DNA of 36,220 bases, taken from positions 27,832 through 64,051 of the forward strand of contig NZ_WVID01000034.1 of the NCBI RefSeq assembly GCF_010091925.1. The letters run 5' to 3'. Both the position numbers and the translations under genes were made by a program. Source of the DNA: Nostoc sp. B(2019) (GTDB lineage: Bacteria; Cyanobacteriota; Cyanobacteriia; Cyanobacteriales; Nostocaceae). The notes under the pieces are model-generated. The model made no database searches and was not told the DNA's origin. It saw only the letters and a program-made list of their open reading frames with translations. Below are positions 1 to 8,244 of the stretch, piece by piece (position 1 is the stretch's first letter; every line of letters begins with the position of its first letter).

Positions 1-147
1 GTTCCGAGGTGGATGAACGAGTATCAAAGACTCGTGAATGGAGTTCCGAGGTGGATGAACGAGTATCAAAGACTCGTTAACGGAGTTCCGAGGTGGATGA
101 ACGAGTATCAAAGACTCATTAATGGAGTTCAAAGGTGGATTAATCCA
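1..147. repeat. 42-base tandem repeat, three full copies plus a partial
   Basis: Three near-identical 42-base units lie at 1-42, 43-84 and 85-126, followed by a decayed partial unit at 127-147. The array may continue to the left of the window. Each unit carries an inverted repeat, ACGAGT and ACTCGT separated by 7 bases; in the third copy the right arm has one change. The partial unit ends in a perfect 12-base palindrome, TGGATTAATCCA (136-147). Because 42 is a multiple of three, the array stays open in one frame and would encode a repeated 14-residue peptide beginning MNEYQRL, but there is no ribosome-binding site. I read it as intergenic repeat DNA like the long tandemly repeated elements known in heterocystous cyanobacteria. 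There are no variable spacers, so it is not CRISPR. Confidence 0.8.
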
Positions 148-155
148 GTTCTAAC

Positions 156-196
156 TTTCCTCTGCCCCCTGCCCCCCTGCCTCCCTGCCCCTCCTC
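156..196. repeat. C-rich short tandem repeat tract (CCCCTGC-like)
   Basis: A pyrimidine tract made of degenerate CCCCTGC/CCTCTGC heptamers sits directly after the stop codon of the leftward pentapeptide-repeat gene. Such degenerate heptamer arrays are typical of Nostocales intergenic DNA. No gene is visible in it. Confidence 0.6.
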
Positions 197-2104
197 TTAA
201 TTCAGTCCCAGTTGTTCTTTCAACGCTTCTGGCACATTAACTGCTGTCTCTAATCCTCGTACCCCTTCCCACTGCTGTTTTTCACCCCAAGTCATTTCTT
301 CTAAATTGGCGTCGCTGAGGTCAGCACCACTAAGAATGGCGTAGCTCAGGTTACTGTGGCTAAGATCCGCACCATTGAGGATAGCACCGCTGAGGTTACT
401 GCCACAGAGGTTAGTATTATTAAGGTTGGCGTAGCTGAGGTCTGTGCCGAAAAGTACAGCATCGGAGAGGTCAGCACCGCTAAGGTCGGCGTCGTTGAGA
501 GTTACCCCACTGAGATCGGCATCGTTGAGAGATACTCTGCTGAGGTCTACACCACTCAAGTCAGCACCTAAGAACATTGCACCGTTGAGTCTGGCGTCGT
601 TGAGCTTTGCACCGTTGAGTTTAGCGTAACTAAGGTCTGCTGCGACCAGGATAGCGTCGCTGAGGTTGGTACTAAAAAGAATTGTGTCACTGAGGTTAGT
701 GCCGTTAAGGATAGCGTGAGATAGATCAGCACCACTGAGGTCGGCACGGCAAAGATCGGCATGGCTAAGGTTAACGCTGATGAGGTTGGCCTCACTGAGA
801 TTAGCACCGAAGAGAATAGCGTTGCTGAGGTCGGCGCGACTGAGTTCGCTATTTTTGAGGTTGGCACTGCTAAGGTCTGCGTGGCTGAGGTTGGCATTGC
901 TGAGGTTGGCACTGCTAAGATCAGCGTGGCTAAGATTGGCGCGACTAAGGTTAGCACCGATCAGATTAGCGCCGCTGAGGTTGGTACTGCCGAGATCAGC
1001 ACGACTGAGGTTAGCACCGCTGAGATTAGCGCCGCTGAGATTAGCATCACCGAGGTTAGCACCGCTGAGGTTAGCACTGCTGAAGTTGACGCCAGTGAGG
1101 TTGGCATCACCTAGGTAAGCACCGCTGAGGTCAGCACCGCTGAAGTTGACGCCAGTGAGATTCGCATCACCCAGGTAAGCACCTATAAAGTTGCCACCTC
1201 TAAGAAATTCCCCAACAATAGTACTAAAATTGCCAATTTCCAAAGCATCACTATAGTTAATGATCTGAAGCAATTGGCATGTGAAAAAATTTTCTGTATC
1301 TGGTTGAGCAGATGGATAAAAAGTAATTTGTTGCTTGAGTTCATCTTGCCCTTGTGCGTAACGATGTAACTCTAAGAGTAAAATCAGTACGTTCAACCCT
1401 GTATATATATCTACTTGCCTAAGTCCGATGGTAATATTTTGTGCTGCCAGCTTTAACATTTTTTTCTGAGGCAGGTTAGACTCCGGTGCAGCGTCAATAA
1501 ATTCCCCCTGGCTCCAGCGACGATAAAAATTTTCTAGCCGCTGGAAAAGCATTTCAGGACGAACTTTTTTACTAGTTACAAGGAATTCCATCAATTGCTC
1601 GACTATTTCTGGTTTCAGCGCACCGTTGCCTAGTAAATCGTAAATCTCTTCATGTAATCGGCGATCGCCTAAATTTCCTCCAGGTAACTTCTCGTAAAGC
1701 AGTGTGTCTGGCTTCAAAGTCAAGCTATTGACTGATATTGTCCATTCTTCCAAGCTTTTTTGCAGTCTTTGAAACCATAAATAATCCTGTAAATGATCTG
1801 AAGCAAATTTAACGTTGTCTAATTCTTTAATTATTTTTCCGGGAGGCACAGCCGCTTCAGCTTCCAGAGATGTTGTCTTTGGCATCTGTTTTAACCTTGT
1901 ACCCCTTACATAATTTCTCAACAGCTTCCAGACCTGAGATAAATATGTTGACATTGTTGTGCCTGTTAATACTACAAAATTACTGTTGTGATAAACTGTA
2001 TGTAAAGATATTTCCTTGCCAGTAAGCTTTTCAACTAAAAAATATATTAGTAAAATAAATCCTAAGCATCTAAGTAATAGTGCGTTAGCGATCGCGTTAC
2101 TCAA
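197..2104 (-). CDS. Pentapeptide-repeat protein with N-terminal membrane segment
   Basis: Protein of 635 residues if the TTG at 2104 is used. Residues 10-27 form a hydrophobic segment that could be a membrane anchor. Residues about 50-300 are a non-repetitive region with no motif I recognise. From about residue 305 to 600 there are close to 60 consecutive A(D/N)LxG/S-type pentapeptides, predicting a right-handed quadrilateral beta-helix of about 15 coils. The C-terminal tail (WGEKQQWEGV...PEALKEQLGL) is the usual ending of cyanobacterial members. The start is uncertain: neither the TTG at 2104 nor the ATG at 1954 (585 residues, without the hydrophobic segment) has a clear ribosome-binding site. 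The role of most such proteins is unknown; a scaffold or protein-interaction function is only a guess. Confidence 0.85.
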   Translation of the reverse strand: MSNAIANALLLRCLGFILLIYFLVEKLTGKEISLHTVYHNSNFVVLTGTTMSTYLSQVWKLLRNYVRGTRLKQMPKTTSLEAEAAVPPGKIIKELDNVKFASDHLQDYLWFQRLQKSLEEWTISVNSLTLKPDTLLYEKLPGGNLGDRRLHEEIYDLLGNGALKPEIVEQLMEFLVTSKKVRPEMLFQRLENFYRRWSQGEFIDAAPESNLPQKKMLKLAAQNITIGLRQVDIYTGLNVLILLLELHRYAQGQDELKQQITFYPSAQPDTENFFTCQLLQIINYSDALEIGNFSTIVGEFLRGGNFIGAYLGDANLTGVNFSGADLSGAYLGDANLTGVNFSSANLSGANLGDANLSGANLSGANLSRADLGSTNLSGANLIGANLSRANLSHADLSSANLSNANLSHADLSSANLKNSELSRADLSNAILFGANLSEANLISVNLSHADLCRADLSGADLSHAILNGTNLSDTILFSTNLSDAILVAADLSYAKLNGAKLNDARLNGAMFLGADLSGVDLSRVSLNDADLSGVTLNDADLSGADLSDAVLFGTDLSYANLNNTNLCGSNLSGAILNGADLSHSNLSYAILSGADLSDANLEEMTWGEKQQWEGVRGLETAVNVPEALKEQLGLN

Positions 2105-2512
2105 AGGAGTTGCCGGAAGTTAAGGGTAGCGCGCCAGATGGCATCTCGTTAACCTTGAGGAACCTGGCGCTTTTGCTCACAATGAGGCTAAAGTGTCAGA
2201 TCTAAAACTCTTTTATTTCTGAGACAGCTCTAACATTTTGCTTAAGTTGTTCTACTTCTGTTCCAGCATCTTCACTAGTCTGAGGCAAAAATAATACGTA
2301 CTGTTTGTTACAGACGTAGTTATTAGGAAGAATACTACAGTAAAACAGTTCAACAAAGCTAAAAATTAGTAATGAAAACTAAACTAAAATGTTAATTGCT
2401 TGATACCAGGCTGCTAAAGAAATTTTTAGATTGACTCAATTAGCAGAGGTAAAACTGGGTAGTTTTGCATAAATTAAAAATTAACTAGTCATAGTTGTCA
2501 GGGATGAATTAG
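2105..2512. other. Intergenic region between divergent genes, no gene seen
   Basis: About 400 AT-rich bases separate the pentapeptide gene and the metalloprotease gene, which are transcribed away from each other, so both promoters should be here. An imperfect inverted repeat (AGCGCGCCAG at 2128-2137 and CTGGCGCT at 2164-2171, followed by TTTT) could form a hairpin. I could not assign a promoter with confidence and saw no coding frame. Confidence 0.5.
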
Positions 2513-5500
2513 ATGAACAGATTAACCTTTTGTATAATTTTGTTAAATGGTTTGTTTTTAGGAATAACAACTACTAACGCTAAGTCACTGCCTATTATTG
2601 GAGTTGAGCAAAAGGTAGGTACACAGACAACTCAGAACTTACATATAGATGGGCGTAGCCCGACTGCCATAGGAATTAAAAACAGTCGGGAGGGAAATTC
2701 TTTGACTCTGCTCTCGGCATCATCTGCAAACGCCAATATCTCTCAGAAAGCGAGGCTGCCATCAGAGCAAGTTTGGGTGGTTAATCAGAACAAACAGGCA
2801 CAGCGTCAACCTTTTATTTGGGTAGTTAACGATCTGAAAAAAGCAGGACAGCAGCCATTTTTGCAAGTACAAAAAACCCCAGATCAGCCGAATGAAAAGC
2901 CTAATTCTAGTACTAAACCACCAAAAAAGGATGACTTAGAGCCATTTGATGAAGTGGTAAAGGATACTAAAAAATCAGGGGGACTATTCACCCTTTATCG
3001 GAATCAAGAAAAGAATAAAATTTATCTAGAAGTTAAACCAGAGCAACTAAATAAGAATTATTTAGCTACGGCAACTTTGGAATCAGGGATTGGGGAAAGA
3101 GGCATTTATAGTGGGATGCCTTTGCAAGATTTTTTATTTTATTTCCAGCGAGTAGGTAAAAATTTACACTTTGTTGTTCGCAATGTCAATTTTCGGACTC
3201 GTGATGGAGATCCCCAGGCGCGATCGCTTGCCCGGTCTTTTAGCGACTCTGTTCTTTATACCATCACTATTAAAAGTATTCATCCAGAACGCAAAACTAT
3301 TCTGATTGACTTAGGAGATTTGCTACTAACAGACTTAGCCGGATTATCTATAAGTTTAGGATTACCCGGAAGCACAGACAAATCATATTTTGGCACTGCT
3401 AAAGTCTTCCCGCAAAACTTAGAAATTGAGTCAGTTTTAAACTTCTCCAGTAGCGGTAAAAGCAGCGAAAATGAAATGCGGAATTTTACAGCGCTACCTG
3501 ACAACCGTGGCTTCACACTCCGCGTCCACTATAGTCTTTCTCAACTACCAGACAAAAGTTACCGGCCACGTTTGGCTGATGAACGTGTCGGCTATTTCAT
3601 CACCGCTTACCAAGACTTATCCAAAGACGATCGCGGCGATCCTTTTGTCCGCTACATCAATCGCTGGGATTTAGAAAAACAAGACCCCAAAGCAGCAATT
3701 TCTCCACCAAAAAAACCAATTGTCTTCTGGATTGATAATGCTGTGCCCTTCGAGTACCGCGATGCCATTAAAGAAGGGGTATTGATGTGGAACAAAGCAT
3801 TTTTGAAAGCAGGATTTAAGGATGCAATTGAAGTACGCCAAATGCCAGATGACGCCACATGGGATCCGGCAGATATTCGCTACAACACGATTCGCTGGAT
3901 TAACACAGTAGATGGATATTTTGCGCTAGGGCCATCCCGCGTTAACCCGCTGACTGGGGAAATTTTGGATGCAGATATTCTGGTAGATGCTAGTTTTGTG
4001 CGGGCGCTCAAGAATGATTATCGCAAAATCGTCCAACCCAGCCAAACAGAACGTACTTCTTTATCAGCATTGATGCAAAATCGCCTACTTTGCGCCAACG
4101 GTTTAAATGCCAACAACGATGCTCCCACGCAGATGCAGGGGAAACAAGAGTTATTGAATCGTTTATCCAAACTGGCAGGTGAGTACGATCTGTGCTATGG
4201 CATGGAAGCTGCTAACCAGTTTGCCTTTGGTTCACTGGCGATGTCACTGCTGCAAGATACTGTACCTAATCAAGATCAACTCAAAGAATATACCAATCAA
4301 TACTTACGTTTAATCATCGCTCACGAAGTTGGACATACCCTTGGTTTACGCCACAACTTCCGTGGTAGTACCCTGCTGCCAGCAGAAGATATGAATAATA
4401 CAGAAATCACCCGCGCTAAAGGTTTGACAGCATCGGTAATGGATTATGTTCCCCCAAACATCGCCCCTCAAGGTACAAAGCAGGGAGACTATTTCCCTAC
4501 TATGGTGGGGCCGTATGATGAATGGGCGGTTAAGTACGGTTATACACCAATTCAAGCAGCGTCTCCCATAGCAGAAAAGCCGATTTTAGAGGAAATTGCT
4601 CAGCAATCCTACAAGCCGGAGTTAAGTTATTCCACAGATGAGGATGTGTATAGCCTTGACCCAACTGCCGATGCTTGGGACAACAGCAGCGATGTGTTGC
4701 TTTATTCACAGTGGCAGTTGAATAATTCTCGTGTAATGTGGGAGCGATTAAATAAGCGTTACCCAATGGATGGAGAGAGTTACAGCGATTTGAGCGAACG
4801 TTTTAGTACAGTTTTAGGTAACTATTTTCAGCAAGTATATTATACAAGTAAGTATATTGGTGGGCAGTCTTTCTACCGAGTTAAGGCAAGTGAAATGCCA
4901 TCCGGTACATCAGGTAATCGCCGCTTACCATTTGAACCAGTGCCAGTTGCACAACAACGACAAGCCTTAGAGACTCTACAAAAGTATGTGTTTGCAGAGG
5001 ATGCGCTCAGCTTCTCACCAGAACTGTTGAATAAATTAGCACCTTCGCGTTGGCGACATTGGGGTAGTAATCCTCTGGTTGGTCGTTTGGATTATCCAAT
5101 TCATGACTCGGTTTTGTTCATGCAAAGTGCGGTATTGCGGGATTTGCTTTCACGCGATCGCCTCTCCCGTCTCAAAGACATCGAACTCAAAACTCAGCCA
5201 GGAGAAGCACTGACTCTTCCTGAACTGTTTGATACTTTACAATCAGGTGTCTGGACGGAAGTATTAAAACCAACAAACAAACCGCTAAAAATTGCCAGTT
5301 TACGGCGAGGCTTACAGCGGGAATACTTGAACATTTTGACTGCTATGGTGTTGCGGAAAGAATATGTACCTGAAGATGCTCGTACTCTTGCTTGGTATAA
5401 ACTTAGACAATTAGACGACGAACTCAAGCAGGTGAATTCCAACGATGAATATACCAAAGCGCACATCCTAGAAACACGCGATCGCATCGAAAAAGTCTTA

Positions 5501-5524
5501 AATGCCCCGTTGCAAGGGAATTAG
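2513..5524 (+). CDS. Exported zinc-dependent metalloprotease (DUF5117/DUF4953 type)
   Basis: Protein of 1003 residues. The first 24 residues look like a signal peptide (basic start, hydrophobic core, small residues before K25). Residues about 25-150 are low-complexity and Gln/Pro-rich. The region around 150-400 resembles the DUF5118/DUF5117 part of bacterial zinc-dependent metalloproteases. The catalytic domain holds the metzincin zinc motif HExxHxxGxxH: H604, E605, H608, G611 and H614 are all present. A downstream SVMDY segment is a plausible Met-turn. The protein should act in the periplasm or outside the cell; the substrate is unknown. It stands alone, with a 408-base upstream gap. Family assignment is strong; the physiological role cannot be inferred. 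Confidence 0.9.
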   Translation: MNRLTFCIILLNGLFLGITTTNAKSLPIIGVEQKVGTQTTQNLHIDGRSPTAIGIKNSREGNSLTLLSASSANANISQKARLPSEQVWVVNQNKQAQRQPFIWVVNDLKKAGQQPFLQVQKTPDQPNEKPNSSTKPPKKDDLEPFDEVVKDTKKSGGLFTLYRNQEKNKIYLEVKPEQLNKNYLATATLESGIGERGIYSGMPLQDFLFYFQRVGKNLHFVVRNVNFRTRDGDPQARSLARSFSDSVLYTITIKSIHPERKTILIDLGDLLLTDLAGLSISLGLPGSTDKSYFGTAKVFPQNLEIESVLNFSSSGKSSENEMRNFTALPDNRGFTLRVHYSLSQLPDKSYRPRLADERVGYFITAYQDLSKDDRGDPFVRYINRWDLEKQDPKAAISPPKKPIVFWIDNAVPFEYRDAIKEGVLMWNKAFLKAGFKDAIEVRQMPDDATWDPADIRYNTIRWINTVDGYFALGPSRVNPLTGEILDADILVDASFVRALKNDYRKIVQPSQTERTSLSALMQNRLLCANGLNANNDAPTQMQGKQELLNRLSKLAGEYDLCYGMEAANQFAFGSLAMSLLQDTVPNQDQLKEYTNQYLRLIIAHEVGHTLGLRHNFRGSTLLPAEDMNNTEITRAKGLTASVMDYVPPNIAPQGTKQGDYFPTMVGPYDEWAVKYGYTPIQAASPIAEKPILEEIAQQSYKPELSYSTDEDVYSLDPTADAWDNSSDVLLYSQWQLNNSRVMWERLNKRYPMDGESYSDLSERFSTVLGNYFQQVYYTSKYIGGQSFYRVKASEMPSGTSGNRRLPFEPVPVAQQRQALETLQKYVFAEDALSFSPELLNKLAPSRWRHWGSNPLVGRLDYPIHDSVLFMQSAVLRDLLSRDRLSRLKDIELKTQPGEALTLPELFDTLQSGVWTEVLKPTNKPLKIASLRRGLQREYLNILTAMVLRKEYVPEDARTLAWYKLRQLDDELKQVNSNDEYTKAHILETRDRIEKVLNAPLQGN

Positions 5525-5646
5525 TAGGGGAATGGGGGAGTAGAAGAACAATTTTGAATTGTTATTTCCCCTCTCCTTATCCTCCTTTTCCACCAGTACT
5601 TTGGCAAAATATATTTAGAATGCCCGCGCAGGCTGAGAAAAATTTT

Positions 5647-6066
5647 ATGTCGGCTAAAGATAAATTTCATCATGTTGTGAAATCGGCATTACAAAAGGAC
5701 GGGTGGCGCATTACTCATGACCCCTTACTAATTCGCATAGAAGGCATAACCGATATGTACATTGACTTGGGAGCAGAGAGAATTATTGCCGCAGAAAGAG
5801 AGGGACAAACAATAGCAATTGAAGTTAAAAGTTTCATTGGCACTTCAACTATTTCCGAGTTTCATACTGCCGTTGGGCAGTTTATTAATTATCGCTATGC
5901 TTTAGAAGAAATAGGTTCTGAGCGAATTTTGTATTTAGCAGTGCCATTAAACACCTATAACGATTTTTTAATTAAACCGTTTATTCAAACTATTATCCAG
6001 CGTAGTCAAATCAATCTCATAGTTTATGACGTAGAAACGGAGGAAATTATCCGATGGCAGATTTAA
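5647..6066 (+). CDS. xisH: XisH family protein (fdxN element excision controlling factor)
   Basis: 139 residues from the ATG at 5647, where the family's usual start MSAKDKFHH begins. An upstream in-frame start at 5554 would add 31 unrelated Pro-rich residues and is less likely. The protein has the XisH pattern GW(R/K)ITHDPL near residues 19-27 and a PD-(D/E)xK nuclease-like core, with D40 in IDLGAE and E59-V-K61. In Anabaena, XisH and XisI are needed, with the XisF recombinase, for excision of the fdxN element in heterocysts. Most cyanobacterial copies, including this one, sit far from any such element, so their everyday role is open. The 3' end overlaps xisI by 13 bases. Confidence 0.9.
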   Translation: MSAKDKFHHVVKSALQKDGWRITHDPLLIRIEGITDMYIDLGAERIIAAEREGQTIAIEVKSFIGTSTISEFHTAVGQFINYRYALEEIGSERILYLAVPLNTYNDFLIKPFIQTIIQRSQINLIVYDVETEEIIRWQI

Positions 6067-6389
6067 ATAAATATCGAGAGTGTATTCGGCAGTTAATTAC
6101 AGAATATGCCCAGCGTGTCGCATCTAATAATGAAATTGAACCTCAAACAATTTTTGACGTAGAAAAAGATCATTATCAGCTGATATATATTGGTTGGCAA
6201 AATAAACGCAGGGTTTTTGGCCCTGTGATGCATTTTGATATCAAAGACGGCAAGATTTGGATTCAGTGGAATGGTACAGAAGAGGATGTAGGTGAACAAC
6301 TAGCGGCGATGGGAGTACCAAAACACGATATTGTAGTTGGGTTTCATCCGCCATATATCCGGCAGTATACAGATTATGCTGTTAGTTGA
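6054..6389 (+). CDS. xisI: XisI family protein
   Basis: 111 residues, the normal XisI length. Recognisable elements are the start (MADLNKYRECIRQLI), the central YxLIYIGWQNKRRVFGPVMHFDI block and the ending GVPKHDIVVGFHPPYIRQYT. The ATG lies inside the last codons of xisH in another frame, so the two are translated from one message and probably act as a pair. XisI is a known accessory factor of fdxN element excision; its biochemical activity is not established. Confidence 0.92.
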   Translation: MADLNKYRECIRQLITEYAQRVASNNEIEPQTIFDVEKDHYQLIYIGWQNKRRVFGPVMHFDIKDGKIWIQWNGTEEDVGEQLAAMGVPKHDIVVGFHPPYIRQYTDYAVS

Positions 6390-6470
6390 AGATTGAAGAA
6401 GTCTGTTTAATAAAAAGTTAGAAACTAACTGAAGTCGGATAAAAATGAGCCGCCAGAGGAGGAATATTTT

Positions 6471-7112
6471 ATGATCGTTGTCCATCATCTCAACAACTCG
6501 CGATCGCAGCGCGTACTATGGCTGCTTGAGGAATTAAGTATTGAATACGAGATCAAGTACTACGAACGCGATGCGAAGACGATGCTAGCACCGGCGTCGC
6601 TGCGCCAAGTCCATCCGCTTGGTAAGTCACCGGTGATCACAGATGGAGATCTGGCGATCGCTGAGTCGGGCGCTATTATCGAATACATAATAGATCGCTA
6701 CGGCAATGGTCAGCTAGTCCCGCCATCCGGTACACCGGAGCATCTGCGTTACACGTATTGGCTGCATTACGCCGAAGGTTCTGCAATGCCACCGCTGGTG
6801 ATGAACCTCATCTTCAACCGTTTTGGAATAGCGGATAGCAGCGCGATGGACGCATTCATCGCACCTCAGATTAAGCTTCACTTTGACTACATAGAAAGCG
6901 AACTTGGTAAGAATACGTGGTTTGTAGGCGAAGAATTCACCGCCGCCGATATCCAAATGAGCTTTCCTCTCGAAATGATCGCCACGCTTCCCGAACATAT
7001 CAAGAGCCGACCAAAGATCAAGGAATTTGTAGAGCGCATCCATACACGCCCTGCTTATAAACGCGCTCTCGAACGTGGAGGCAAATACGACTTCGCCAAC
7101 AGCATTCAATAA
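6471..7112 (+). CDS. Glutathione S-transferase
   Basis: 213 residues, the standard cytosolic GST length. The N-terminal thioredoxin-fold half contains NNSRSQRVLWLLEEL (S10 is the likely catalytic serine position) and the glutathione-binding (S/P)V..AESGAIIEYI stretch. The all-alpha C-terminal half ends near residue 205 with ...RPAYKRALERGG. A strong ribosome-binding site (AGGAGG) precedes the ATG. Base composition is unlike its neighbours: two 60-base stretches counted by eye (6541-6600 and 6601-6660) are 53% and 57% G+C, against 28% at 5881-5940. This suggests acquisition from a higher-GC bacterium. It probably conjugates glutathione to electrophiles in the cytoplasm; the substrate is unknown. 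Confidence 0.9.
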   Translation: MIVVHHLNNSRSQRVLWLLEELSIEYEIKYYERDAKTMLAPASLRQVHPLGKSPVITDGDLAIAESGAIIEYIIDRYGNGQLVPPSGTPEHLRYTYWLHYAEGSAMPPLVMNLIFNRFGIADSSAMDAFIAPQIKLHFDYIESELGKNTWFVGEEFTAADIQMSFPLEMIATLPEHIKSRPKIKEFVERIHTRPAYKRALERGGKYDFANSIQ

Positions 7113-7147
7113 TCTTCCTACTCTGAGACGAGTGACCAAATTATTAT

Positions 7148-7393
7148 TAATTCATAATTCATAATTCATAATTAAATGGGTTCAGAGCTACCACTCTCTT
7201 ACAAAGTTTTGAACGCTATGCGGGTCTGACTGCCCAACCGTTCTAAAAGAACGGTTGCCTTGGGTCTTTTAGACACAAGGGAGAGGCGCAAGGCTTTGCG
7301 CCTCTCGGCAGTGATAAAGACCATCGGAGGAAACCTCCGCTCAAACTTTGCGCTGATTGCAATTATGAATTAGTAATTATTAATTATGAATTA
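7148..7393. mobile_element. MITE-like element with nested inverted repeats and hairpins
   Basis: The ends are heptamer arrays in inverted orientation: AATTCAT repeats at 7148-7174 and ATGAATT-type repeats at 7361-7393. Inside them is a second imperfect inverted pair (CAAAGTTTTGAACGC at 7202-7216 and CGCTCAAACTTTG at 7338-7350). The centre holds three hairpins: AACCGTTCT/AGAACGGTT (7236-7256), an 11-base stem GAGAGGCGCAA/TTGCGCCTCTC (7281-7306) and CGGAGG/CCTCCG (7325-7339). There is no coding capacity. A non-autonomous transposable element or a composite of dispersed repeats explains this best. I could not define target-site duplications. Confidence 0.55.
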
Positions 7394-7410
7394 GGTTGAC
7401 ATATTAAATT

Positions 7411-7453
7411 AACGTGAGCTGCTAATGAAAGGCATTCGTTAGAAGCTCACGTT
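7411..7453 (-). terminator. Hairpin terminator candidate of the menF-DUF1995 transcript
   Basis: AACGTGAGCT (7411-7420) and AGCTCACGTT (7444-7453) form a perfect 10-base stem. The loop can pair further (CTAATGAA with TTCGTTAG, one G-U). It lies just past the stop of the leftward DUF1995 gene, and on that strand it is followed by an A/T-rich stretch rather than a clean T-run. Confidence 0.55.
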
Positions 7454-7465
7454 CAATTAAGTCAG

Positions 7466-8212
7466 TTAACTACTCAATGCCTTAAAAAAGCGTTGCAAAC
7501 TTTTGAACACATTGGGTTTTTTCGCAGGTACAGCGTCAGTTGTTGTTTGTGGTTGTCCCTTTATGAGGATGAGATCTAACTCATCACCTGATGGTTTTTT
7601 GGGTAATTCGGCAATTCTTTGATATTCGCCGTTAGTTTCCAGCCAAACTTCCCACTGTCCTGGATAGCAGCGATATACGGCAGTTTCATCATCTACGGGA
7701 CGCAGGTAATAGGCGGATTCAATGGTGCTGATGAAGCGATCACGGATTTTTCTGGCTGCATAACCAATGCCTACAACTCCAGAATCTTCTAGGCGAGGAT
7801 TTAACATGACTAAAGGGCGTGAGCCTATTACCTCACATAGCTTTTCTAGCTGTGGTACTTCCACGGAAGTAGGGGCAATGAATAAGAAGATTTCATCCTC
7901 TGGCTGAATTTTTGACTCTAAGGAGGCGGCCCTACCTGTACCAATATCCTCAATTTTAAAGGGTGTATCTGCCCAATCACGACGGGCAAGGGCAGCACCA
8001 CCAGCATCGGCAAAGAAAATCTTCAAGCGGGAATCATAAGCTGCAAAAACTGGCAGAAATTGCTCTGCTACTGTTATGGGTTTGAGTTCTGGGAATAAGA
8101 ACTCAACTTGTAGGCGAGTACAGCCATCTGCCAAGGCTGCTTGGGTAGCTACACGAGATTGGGCGATCGCATCTTCAAGACTGTTGGGAAGTTCACTCAT
8201 ATTCTGTATCAT
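7466..8212 (-). CDS. DUF1995 family protein
   Basis: 248 residues (244 if the second ATG at 8200 is used). It matches the DUF1995 family of cyanobacteria and plastids: an N-terminal LP.SLEDAI.QSR.AT.AAL.DG..RLQVE.LFPEL block, a central FFADAG...ALARRDW, and a late AYYLRP.....V.R.YPG.WEVW. The plant protein LPA3, implicated in photosystem II assembly, carries this domain; the molecular activity is unknown. It starts 32 bases after menF on the same strand and is probably co-transcribed with it, linking it loosely to photosynthetic cofactor supply. The Pro/Thr-rich C-terminal 40 residues are not conserved-looking. Confidence 0.85.
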   Translation of the reverse strand: MIQNMSELPNSLEDAIAQSRVATQAALADGCTRLQVEFLFPELKPITVAEQFLPVFAAYDSRLKIFFADAGGAALARRDWADTPFKIEDIGTGRAASLESKIQPEDEIFLFIAPTSVEVPQLEKLCEVIGSRPLVMLNPRLEDSGVVGIGYAARKIRDRFISTIESAYYLRPVDDETAVYRCYPGQWEVWLETNGEYQRIAELPKKPSGDELDLILIKGQPQTTTDAVPAKKPNVFKSLQRFFKALSS

Positions 8213-8244
8213 ACTGAAGTTTCTACTCCCATTGTTTCAGGAGT

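Noticed and set aside
1-147. Possible CRISPR array at the left edge
   Set aside because: The units are contiguous 42-base copies with no variable spacers and no cas genes nearby.
356-1118. Several plus-strand reading frames opposite the pentapeptide gene
   Set aside because: They are antisense shadows kept open by the repetitive pentapeptide codons; their peptides are low-complexity Val/Glu or Leu/Arg repeats.
2128-2171. Hairpin plus TTTT as a rho-independent terminator
   Set aside because: No plus-strand gene ends upstream of it, and the stem is imperfect.
6714-7139. 141-codon minus-strand frame
   Set aside because: It lies fully opposite the GST gene, which has clear family motifs and a ribosome-binding site.
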